A stretch of DNA of 64,000 nt. It comes from Anas platyrhynchos (Eukaryota; Chordata; Aves; Anseriformes; Anatidae). Positions within the stretch are counted from its first letter, which is position 1, and each line of letters starts with the position of its first letter. This document shows positions 47,590 to 57,559 of the stretch, piece by piece. The notes under the pieces were generated by a model. The model was not told the origin of the DNA and searched no databases. It saw nothing but the letters and a program-made list of their open reading frames with translations. The stretch covers positions 16,519,001 to 16,583,000 of the forward strand of contig NC_092590.1 of assembly GCF_047663525.1 (NCBI RefSeq). The letters run 5' to 3'. A program made the translations under genes and the position numbers.

Positions 47590-47717
47590 TGCTGCAGAGA
47601 GAGGTTAAAGCCAGGCTAGATGAACTGGGCTTTCAGAAAGCCAAGAATTCAGGCAGAGCCCAGCACAGGGAACTTGAGCACCTTATTCTTTGCTTTGTAG
47701 CCCATTCTGGTTCCTAG
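47590..47717 (+). CDS. candidate terminal coding exon, unknown protein
   Basis: Preceded by the strongest polypyrimidine-AG on the plus strand ('ctctgtacctgcctctcccag' class, with a further T-run upstream). The frame entered after two nucleotides is open for 41 codons to a TAG at 47715-47717 and is rich in charged, helix-favouring residues (LQREVKARLDELGFQKAK...). There is no internal donor, consistent with a last exon. No clear AATAAA was seen in the few hundred bases downstream, which weakens the case. The entry phase fits both the 39899 and 43073 candidates. Confidence 0.3.
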
Positions 47718-49017
47718 AGTCATTAACTTCTCTTAAGCTACTTCCTAAAAGAATTATTTTAGGAGCTTAGAGCTCTTCTGTTATAGACTGCTCCTAGGAA
47801 ACCAGTCTTTTATTTGCAGTTGCTTAAAGTTAATGAACAAATCACCTGCCTCCTCCTCTTTGCAATGATAATCTAATGACAAGGACAGCATTTGCCATGA
47901 AGATGTTCTGTACTGGTTGCTTTCAGTAAGACTTCTATTAGACTAAATGAATTTTTGCTCTGTCAGCGGCAAGGGGTAACAGAGAAACTGGCCTATAAAC
48001 AATGAACAACTATGCCGGGAGTTAATGTCCAAGGAGGGGACGGATTCTTCTGGAATATAACCAGATGGAAATTAATATCAGGCAAACGTATAAGATTTCT
48101 GACCACTACATCCAATTCAACCAGCGTGCCTGTTTTCCCTTGTCTGCTTTGCAATAGAGCTAGAAGTTTATACTTCTCTTCCAGCAAAATTTTGAAGTGT
48201 TAAGTCTCTGCTCAGTCAAAGCAGATGAATTTTATGGCATTCATGGTATTGCTGCTTTTTTTTTTTTTTTTTTTTAAGAGTGGAGGAAAAAGGAAAGCTG
48301 TGAAAAAGGAGGCTAATTAGAGAAAATGAGCTTAATTTGGAAGCCACAGGTACTTCTTTTATAAGCTTTTGTTGAGCTTTTGCCCACAGTAAATTTATAC
48401 AAGCTTTGGATAGACGATAAATCTCTGTTTGCTATGGCCTGCTTTAAATGGGGAGCTTTCAGCACTGTTTTGCTGACAGCTAAGGGCACAGATGAGGTCA
48501 TAAAATCAACAAGTCCTGGGAAATGCCCATTCAGCTTGGAGAAACATTTCCTTGGATCCCTTGTTTCTTTGGATCTGCGTAAAATAGTATTTATTGTTTC
48601 ACTGAGATGCTTGGTAGGGTAGCCACATCACTTTGGGTTTAAGAAGCACTCTTATGAGATTCGATTCTTCAGCTCTCTGCTGCCTTCTGTCTTGCCAGTC
48701 AGGCATTTCAGACCTACATGTATTTCAAAAAGACTGGCATTTATTATTACAATTGCATCTCATGGGTCCTGGCCAGCCTACTTCTGGAAGGTTTCACTGA
48801 AAAGAATTGAGTGCTGATTGAACTGAACCACCTGAATTGAATGAAGCGTGACCTGTATATGCCTGTCAATTGAATGGGAGTCACTTAGGTGAATTACTAT
48901 TAAAAAATAAATAAATAAATAAAAGAAACATGATCACATTTACAAATTGCAGTTGTAATTGATGAGGGTATCTAATGAGAGGACCAGAATGTGGTATTGT
49001 GGCTTGCACAGTGCTGT

Positions 49018-49067
49018 GATTGACCACGAGCAAGCCCTGACAGCCCCAGTTTTCACTGTGGTCAATC
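49018..49067. repeat. perfect inverted repeat, 10-bp arms, 30-bp spacer
   Basis: GATTGACCAC (49018-49027) and its exact reverse complement GTGGTCAATC (49058-49067) are separated by 30 bp. Each arm contains a TGACCAC/GTGGTCA core resembling a RUNX site, so it may be two inverted binding sites or a transcribed stem-loop. Confidence 0.85.
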
Positions 49068-50199
49068 CCCATGAATGTGATGAGTATACAGGTTCAGCTC
49101 CAGCATGGACTTAACTAAAGAGGGATGTCAGGGGTGGGCAACTTGTCATGTCCTACTACTGCTTGCTAGCAGCTACATGCGTGCTCTTGCCCTGCCGTTA
49201 ACAGGAACTGTCTGTCTTGATATCTGAGCTCACGTGTCATCTCACCTGCCCAAACCAAACTACAGCGCAGCCACTTGATCAGCAGAGATTAGAAATACGG
49301 CACCTGCCCAGGCTTCATCTAGGGGAAGGCCCAGCTGGTCACATATTTAGGCCTGGACTTCGCTTGCTAAGGTAAAAAGGCCTGCTCAGGCTCTTAGCTG
49401 GTATCACTCAATGATCTAACAACTCTGGCATTGATATTTAGAGAGCCTCAGAGGGGTCTCTGGTGTTACCCTAATGACTAACACGCTAACAGCTTTGCAG
49501 ACGTGCAAGGGCAGTTACCTGCCTCAAAAGCACTCTGAAAATCTGGCCACACGTGTCTTGTGGTAGGTGCCCAACAAGTAAAACACAATTAGCGAATGCT
49601 TTAGTGTCTCTTTATCGCTATACCACCACTGTAAAAGTGGGATAAATTACATTTGGTGGATGAAGATATATTGTTTGGTTTAAAGTGGTATGAGATCTCT
49701 CTGTGAAGTTATGTTAAATTTGTTGTACCTCTTAGTAAGAGTGCTGGAGTTGAAAGGGGAGCAGTCTTGGCATAGGATGGGAATGGAGCAGTTGAACTCG
49801 CCCACCCCGACCTTGTGCCATAGAAAAAATGAAAAGTTGCTTCTGTCTGAGAAAAAAAAGAAAAAAACATATATCCCTGCTGAAGAAAGTCGGGTCCAAT
49901 TATTAAGATGGCATTAATACAGTCTCCCAGGTAACTCCGAATGCTGAAGAAAAGCAGAGCCTCTGAACTTCAGCCCTTCACTGATATGAAGGAGTGAATT
50001 TCTTTTATTAACAATCAGAACAGCTGTGCTACCCTGAGACAATGCAAGTCTTCCCCATGAAGGAAGTGTTTTCAGTCTGGCACATATTTTATTGAAATAC
50101 AGTGCTCTTTCAGAAAGAAACCATTGTAACTACCGAAGTTCTGAAAAACATTTGCGGAAATGTTTGTGAAGTCTCAACGGACTAGAGGCAAAATTGGTT

Positions 50200-50520
50200 T
50201 GGGGAAATGACAAATGACCATTAATCCAGGAAACTCTGGCCCTTTAATGAAATGACTTAAAGGGCAACGCAGGAAAAATGATCAAAGGCAGATCCTTTCT
50301 TAGTAACTACAAATGTGGAGAAAAGATAAGAGCGAACAAGTGTCTGATTGCCTCTTACAACGAGATTATTACTCTCTGTGATCATTAGATATGAATGAGG
50401 TCCTTTAATCACTGTAGCTAGGTCTGGTCATTGCCCATTGGGCAAATTCTAACTGAGTTGTTAGTGTAATTTCTTTAATATTAATAGAGGTATTCCCTCT
50501 CTCACCAAATAACTTATGAT
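50200..50520. promoter_or_regulatory. candidate enhancer-like patch
   Basis: Repeat-free and low in simple sequence, with 'cattaatccagg' (TAATCC, OTX/PITX type), 'atgatcaaagg' (TCF/LEF type), 'agataag' (GATA type), and several TTTAAT and CATTA cores within about 300 bp. Composition only; conservation could not be tested. Confidence 0.2.
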
Positions 50521-53500
50521 CTGTTTGGACTCATGGTCTTGGCAGAGCAATGGGATGATTTTGTTTGAGTTTTTGGCCATTTCCTGTGGCTAGTGAGTGA
50601 ACACTGATGCCCTTGCCGCTTTGAAGTTTTTGGCAAAGCAGTTTACCTATATGCAAAGTTCATCCTTTATCCCTTATTTTCCTTATCTGTACAGATAATA
50701 GCCATAAAATAACATATTAAACTTGAATCCTGAGACATGCTTACATCCCAGTGGTCAGGCCCAAGTTTGGTGCATATAGTCACAGTTTATATGTGACTTA
50801 TATGAGTTATGGAATTACCTATTTCTCTTATATTATGTTCCTCTTTCACTTAAAAAAAAAAAAAAAAAAAGTAATAATCAACATGCAAATAAGTTCATTA
50901 TTTCCTCCCAAGTTTGCAGACAATCTGAAACCATAATTCTGAAAGTGGAAAATTCCCTCTGTGTTTCTGATACCATCTCAACACAATAATGTCAATATAT
51001 TGGAGGAGGACAAGGAGAAAAGGGAGTTTCCTATATTTAGCACTCAAGATGGAAATACTCCTCTGGGCAAGTAAGAGAACATACTGAAGGCAGTGGAAAT
51101 AAAGCTGATACTGAAGTGGCAGCTGGCTTTCCAAGCCACCAGAAGTGTGGTCCAAAGCGAAATGCACATGTAAGGACTTCATCTGTTCTCAGCTTTCCAC
51201 TCTGCAGCTGCTCATCTACTCCCTCTGACTGACTATTCCAGTATCTCTCTGCACCATCTTATTTCAGTGTGGATTACTATATCTGGACCTTTCTGATGCA
51301 GTCCTCTCTTGGGCAGCTGATGGATGTCAGACATACTGATTATTAATCTTTTATCCAACTGCTATTCAGTTTCATTCTCAAATGCCTTGTTACATCATTT
51401 GCACAGCCACACTAATTAGATGTAATACTTCTCAGGGTTTCTGAGCATCACTTCAGCCTGTTCCACTTCACTGAAAAACGTCTCTCTCATCACACCAGTC
51501 TCACAATTGCCTTCCCTGCAACTGCTTTCAGCATTTCCCAGTACTGACTGGGCACCAAATTCGTTGAAATCTACTTCCACTGTACTGCAGTGAAAGATCT
51601 GTCTCTGCATTACTGGCATTTGACATTTTGTGATAATAGCTCCCCCTATCAGCTTCCAGAAGGCACTGAATAGTAATACTGGGAAGAAAAAAAAAAACAA
51701 GCATCCCCTCTGAAAACCTGCAAAATGATCCTAATAAAACCAGTAATGAGATATTGTAATAAAATAGCATACATCCATCTCCTACATACAGATAAACGCA
51801 GACCTCCGTTGACACAGTGGATGCCAAATTCATTCCGTGCTCTGGCTTGAAGACTGACCTTAAAGCATCGTCTGTCCTTCCTTAGGTTAACGCTCCTCAT
51901 GTGTTAATTCTTTTGAAGCACCAGCCCAGAAAGTGAAAATGTTAGACAAACACAATACATAAGTGCTCAGTTGGTTTAATGTGCAGAACACAGAAATTAT
52001 GGGATTCCGGATACTGGTTAATTAAAAGAATTACTGGTAGCAGTGGTTTCCAATGAGGAATTTCAAATATTAATTAAAAAAAAAAATCAAATATAATAGC
52101 AGAGAGAACTGTTTTTCTAACATAAAAACTACTATTATCTCCTTTGCTTTACCTGACACATTGCCTTTGTCTCATAAGCTAAGGGGACTGTTTCTGCATG
52201 GATGTGCAAAGAGAATATCCCTGCTGAGCACAAAATCACCATAAAGGTTTGCTAAATACTCACAATATGAAATAGCATATATAGCAGAACCCTATTGATC
52301 AGGTACCATAAATCAATTATTTTTCCCTCCAGATGAGAGTGGGGAGTAATTACTCTAGGAAGGGACGTTGTCCTTCAGAGATCATAGTTACATCACAGCA
52401 TTTGTAACCAGGTTTTCTATTACGGTCGTTATTTTTTTACCTGAAGTCAAAATCATTTAATCTTAATTCATAAGTAATAATTATTTCCATACTGATGATG
52501 TTTTTACACATCATCCCTGAGCTAGGTACACTAAAGTGCACCTTGCAAGTGCATACAAGCATGACATCTCTAGAGTGTTAAAAGCTACAATCAAAGAAAT
52601 GACTTGATTTAACTGCACTCAGATAAAGTAGATTTGCATTAAAATTGGATTTCAGTATCTCTGAATAGCTACAACTGAAGCCAAGGGAAAGTTAGAGATC
52701 TAAATCCATCAGATAATTTTGGATGCCCAAAAGAATTTCAAGAGATGAGACAAAGTTCAGAAGTTGCTCCGGGTTTTATGTTGTTCATCCACTAGTGGAG
52801 CAACCCAACTTTAGATGTGACGAGATGGCCCTTTGATGTCTCAAATGCAGACTATAACAAGATGGCAGGGGGGAAAAAAAAAGACAAAACTGTGCCATGA
52901 TTTCTGGACATTATGGTGCTCAAACAGAGGAAGGTGTCAGGACGTGTTTCTAATCTTGAGTTTCTGTTGTAGTCATTTTTGGGTGCATTATTCACATGTG
53001 CGTGGGACAGCATGAAGAAAAATAATGAGTGGTACACTGCATGTGAACGTCATCTGCCTCCTGGAAAGTTGTTTTTATCCTCCCTCTGTTCTTATGGTCA
53101 TTCTCCCTTTATTTTCTTCCACGTAGTTTTCAGTATATTTAGGATAATGTACATGTATGTTCAGTATATTCTTCCAGGTATTGTTTTCAGTTCTCATGCT
53201 GCATATCACATGTTGCAATGTAGTTCTAGCTCAGGTATCAGGAAGAATTTAAATTTTACTTCTCATCCAGAATTTTAGTCATGTCCAGCTCTTACCAACT
53301 ATTATTTCCAGTTGCGTTTATTGTTACAATGAAATTTATTCACATTTTCTAATAAACTGGAAATAAATGTTTCTTGTATTTCCTTGTAAAACCCCTAAGA
53401 GGTGCAGCTTGAGTCTCCATAAAATGCATAAAATGAGAAAATAGTTAATCTCTTGATGCTGCAGCCAACATAGTGTGAAATTCAACTCTGTAATGGCAAC

Positions 53501-54359
53501 GATGTAATTCCATAACATTCCCGCACTTCTTTATAGAGATAAGCTTTTTAGCCCCAGTTCTCTTCTAATGCTGCCAAAATCATGGTGTTCTAATTTCTGT
53601 TAATGAAATGGCTAACTTTCCAATTGAGTTTTGTTTTTTTTAATAAAAATACCACTGCTAGGTTTTGAGCAGTAGGGTCTGGGAACCTGTGCAACAGCAG
53701 ATGGAATTTTTCATTCCTGGGGAAACGCTGCTAATGCTTTACTTTTGAGGGAAACTCACCCAAAAAATGAAGTGGTAGGAGTGAAATGAATAAACCACAT
53801 GAAACAAGATTGGTCAAATTAATGAATTAGAAGTGTTTCATGGAAGAAAAACACTTATTGTATGTGGTTGTGAGCATGTAGGAAGCTTCTTGGCAGAGCT
53901 GTTAGCTAAGCGTGTGTGTGAGTGTGCAATGGGGACACGGTGAATGCTACTTTTATAGGTGTGCTCTGTTCCCAAAGGCTACAGGTCATCATTTTATTAT
54001 GCCTTGAAGATGCAGAGTCTCATCCCCAAATCAGCAGTAGTTCCTCTTGGAATCCAGAATGAAGTTTCCCAATAATGTAAAACAGAAATTAATTTCAGGT
54101 CATTTCAACTCAACAAACAAAACTCAAACATCTGCACAAAATAAACACAAATGAATATAGACCTTAAGGAACCGGGTGCTTCTAGCAGTTCTCTATTTGC
54201 CTAGAGTTACCTAAATAACACCGCTCATCAAACCTTTCACTTAAATCATATTTATGGATATGCTACTTGGAATAAACAGTTCAGTATGTAGCAGAACTAA
54301 CCAAACTCTGTTTTCTATGACTTTTTACCTTCTCTCAGGTTATCTTGCAATATAAACAG

Positions 54360-54545
54360 TTAAGCTTGCTTCCAGACCCCTTTTTAATACCAGGTGATGT
54401 TAGAAACAGCAAAGGCTATGATGTAGCTAGAGCGCTGCCTCTGATTGCTTCTCCCGATCGTGCTGTTTGACAGCTACTGTCAAGCATGACATGAAACAGC
54501 TGAGTGCGCCTCTCCTTTACGTTAGAGAGAACACCATATAGCTGC
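54360..54545. promoter_or_regulatory. candidate regulatory patch with a TGACAG palindrome
   Basis: TTGACAG (54467-54473), CTA, CTGTCAA (54477-54483) forms an exact inverted pair of MEIS/TGIF-type TGACAG sites. CAGCTG E-box cores and several CpGs ('agcgctg', 'cccgatcgtg', 'gagtgcgcc') lie close by. No open frame. Function is inferred from motifs only. Confidence 0.28.
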
Positions 54546-54549
54546 TATT

Positions 54550-56700
54550 TCTAACAAAATCTGGGAGCCATGGGCTGGTGTTAGACCTTCTCTCCCTTTA
54601 TTAGGCTGGAAATTAAACAATAGCAGTGGATGGGATGGTTTCAGTAGCATTGCTAGTTTGCAAGCATTATAAGGAATTTGTAGTTATCCTGGTGGTAGGA
54701 GAAAATACTGACTGTCCCCAACCCCGCTGTGTGCAAAGTGTAAGAGCTGTACTAATTCCAAAACCAAAATTTTCATAAGGAAAAAGCTCCGCAGCCTCTA
54801 AAGTATGAGACTCAGCTTACTAGGCAGCTCTAGCCTCCCGCGGAGTTTCAGATGATTTGAGTAAACAAAGCTCTTTGCTCTTCGACTGATGCCACCAGGT
54901 AAACTGAAATGCAGGTATAGATTTGGGTTTGATGCGAAGGAAGGTATGCTTGAATGAACTCAGTACATCTGCATCTAGCATGTGCATTGAGTTTATTCCA
55001 GAAGGAAGTTAGATGCTGGTGCTCTTAGCTGTTAATTGGTAATTGTAATACATTGGATTATAATGTCATTTCTGCATCCTGCAGTGCTTGGGGATTTTCT
55101 TCTGTTGTTTTGTTTGTTTGGTTGGTTTTTTTAAGTCCCTTCCACAGTTCCTTGCTGTTTTGCCTTTCCTAAGCTCATCTCTTTGGGCTGCAGAATTATT
55201 TGAAGACTTTTGGTTACTTAGAGTGCGTGGGTATCAGTTCTAACTGTGTTTGCACACTTTTGCAAAGAGATCCTGAAAGTTTGGCCTAACCTTTAATATT
55301 AGCCCCTCCATGGCTTGCTGAAGTGGCTGCTGCTGTCTCCAAGGCTGAAGCCGCTTCTCTCTGTGGCTGGAATGTAGAAAAGGTGAGGGAGAGACTTGCT
55401 TGTTCTGTTTGTTTGGCTTTGTCCCCTGACCTTTTTTTGTCCCCCCAATTGCTCTTCGCATCCTTGCTCAAGCTCAACTGTATTTTGAATGTCCCGTTGC
55501 CTTGCCAAAAAAATACACGTAGTGTGTGTCCCTCCTCCCTGAACTGCAGCTTTTTTCACCCCAGTCACCAGGAGCTTATCAGACGTCTGCTTTGACATTT
55601 AAAACTACTTTTGTTTCTTGGCCCTGGCCATGCCTGTGATTTGTTGACTCATTCCTCCCCACAAGCTGTATGATCTAGTGATTAAGTGAAGGCAACTGCC
55701 ATAGGCTTTAGCTCTGTCTGTTTTACGGAGTGAGAGGTAAGGGCTGTTGGGCTCGAAAGGAGATAAATGTGTCTAATGTGTCTTTTACCACTGAACTGCT
55801 CTAAAACCTTGGGTATGTCACTTTGCCTCTTTTGTGTTCCTAGCTCTTGGTTTTGTCATAGGATATTTTGGCAATATCCCAGCTATTACCTAAACCAGCC
55901 TAGCTAATTTAGCTACACTTGCAATATGCATACTGTAGTATATCTTAGGGAAACACTAATGGTATAAATGTCTTTATCAGTGCAGCTACACCCTCATGAG
56001 GATTCCTGACTTTTAGTGACAAAGCCAGGCTAGCGTATTTCTCAAATTTGTTCACCGAGTTTGTGCAGTATGAGGTTAGCTTCTTTCTTCCCACTGGGGA
56101 CAAGCTAAAAGGATCCCACATCACATGAGTAGGAGGCCTAATTAATTTGATGCGGAAAGCTAAGCAGGGCTGTGTGTAGGGTGCAAACAAGAGACCTGCA
56201 TGGATGAGACTGGGGGCATGCATGCCTCACGGTTAAGGATGGTGCATTCCTTTAGAGCAGGCACACAATGTTAATTTAAGGACTCAAAGTGATGTATAAG
56301 TGGGAGGGCAAAGGGGCACCAAGTTCTCTTACTTTATCCTCAAATGGTACAATCTAGTAGCTGGATACATCCTAGAAACTTATAATTAAAGGTCTCTGCA
56401 GAATATATGAAGGCTCTGCCTGAGCTTCCTGCATAATTCTCAGTGAACGAAGAGAAAAAAGCCTTTGAAAATACATGAGGCAGTGAATCTGTCCTCTCTG
56501 TGTGTTAGAGCTCCAGCAGAGCTGCTGAGACCTGACATCACTGAAGGAATGTAATACTTGAAGTACAGCATGATCAAATAAAATATGCAGAAACCAAGCA
56601 CAGCCTTAGGCTCATTTCATTTTAAACAAATAAAAAACAGTAAGGGCTGATCATGCAGTTAGAAATGGCACGAGGAAAACAGGAGAGAGAAAAAAGGAAA
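54550..56700. other. noncoding stretch
   Basis: Unique DNA with GTTT-rich DNA at about 55105-55130 and a MIR-like relic at 55.7 kb. A minor exon-like piece (about 55350-55385, 'gctgctgctgtctccaag' to AAAAG/gtgagg) is open in one frame but too short to list. Confidence 0.5.
55665..55885 (+). mobile_element. MIR-like SINE relic
   Basis: 'gtatgatctagtgattaagt' plus 'gaaggca' resembles the tRNA-related MIR head (gtatagtggttaagagcacggg). About 135 bp later 'aaccttgggtatgtcacttt' plus 'gcctctt' resembles the conserved core (accttgggcaagtcacttaacctct). Order and strand agree; the spacing is longer than in MIR, so an insertion is likely. Confidence 0.35.
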
Positions 56701-56702
56701 CC

Positions 56703-56889
56703 TTAGCTTTCGGAGTTTGTGGTACGTGGAAGTGAATTCTGGGGCAACAACAGGTCATGGATACCGCTTGACGCGAGGTTATGGACCACCCTCTGTAAGG
56801 GCCTCTGTGTTTTTGTGGCTGTAGAGCCTCCGAGCTGTCTGGTTAGGCGATGGTCTTTCAAATCTGGCTGTGTGGGTGGGCCTGGGTGC
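56703..56889 (-). CDS. candidate terminal coding exon, unknown protein
   Basis: On the minus strand 'tcacttgttctttacag' is a very good acceptor. The frame entered after one nucleotide is open for 61 codons (HPGPPTQPDLKDHRLTRQL...) to a TAA. The stretch is more GC- and CpG-rich than its surroundings ('gcttgacgcgaggt', 'catcgccgccgtg' just upstream), which raises the chance of an open frame but also suggests distinct origin. No AATAAA is evident just downstream on this strand and no domain is recognised. Confidence 0.25.
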
Positions 56890-57046
56890 CTGTAAAGAAC
56901 AAGTGACTGGGAACTGATATCCAGCATCGCCGCCGTGCTTCAAGGTGGGCACCCTCTCTGCTAGCATTTTTGAGTTTGGAAGGGAAGGGTGTGCCCTTAG
57001 AGGGCTTCTGTGATCCCTTGATATTTTAATCTATTTCTCCTTTCAG

Positions 57047-57097
57047 CTTGCTTGCCATCAGAAAGCAAATGTAAGTGGTATGGTTGGGCCTATGGTG
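57047..57097 (+). other. candidate 51-nt exon with two in-frame alternative donors
   Basis: The acceptor is near ideal ('atctatttctcctttcag'). Two donors follow: AAAT/gtaagtgg after 24 nt and GGTG/gtaagcaa after 51 nt. Both lengths are multiples of three and the phase-0 frame (LACHQKANVSGMVGPMV) is open through both, so alternative use would add or remove nine codons. Exit phase 0 fits the candidate at 60263. Confidence 0.27.
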
Positions 57098-57524
57098 GTA
57101 AGCAAAGAGAGTACCTTCAGCAGATGCAAACTGGTCTTATTGCCTGGGGTCCCTCCCCAAATTACCGGCTTAAAAGAATTGCCTCTCTCTTGTACTGCCT
57201 CTGTTCTGATGAGCTTTCTTGTCCACCAGCCCCCTTCTGTCTTCTCTTTGTCACATTGCTGTTAAAGACTTTCACCATCCCTTCAGCACATCACTTGCTG
57301 TTCACAGTGCTCTGCTGTCCTTTCCCAATTTTTTTCCCCTTCATTTTGTAGACATGTATTTTTCCAGACGCTCAACATTGGGTAGAGTTTGTTCAGCCCA
57401 CTAAGTTGGAAAGCAAGAGGAAAGATTTTATAGAGACACAGTGGATAGGGACTTTTCACTTAACCCGTCTCTGTTTTGTCCTTTGCCATCTCCTTAGGTA
57501 CATCACATCTGTTCCCATACAGTG

Positions 57525-57558
57525 TTTTTTGTTTGTTTGTTTGTTTGTTTGTTTGTTT
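57525..57558. repeat. (GTTT)n microsatellite
   Basis: About eight GTTT units preceded by a short T-run; likely polymorphic. Confidence 0.9.
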
Positions 57559-57559
57559 C

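Larger units (their letters stand above)
47720..54350. other. noncoding stretch
   Basis: Unique DNA with a 20-nt poly-T (48256-48275), (AAAT)n at about 48903-48924, a 19-nt poly-A (50852-50870), the inverted repeat at 49018 and a motif-rich patch at 50.2 kb. 'aagcactctgaaaatctggc' near 49529 recalls an old reptilian DNA-transposon end but is too short to call. No recognised gene. Confidence 0.5.

Noticed and set aside
49480-49570. Resemblance to old reptilian nonautonomous DNA transposon ends ('ctctgaaaatctggc')
   Set aside because: About 20 bp of similarity, with no terminal inverted repeats or target-site duplication visible.
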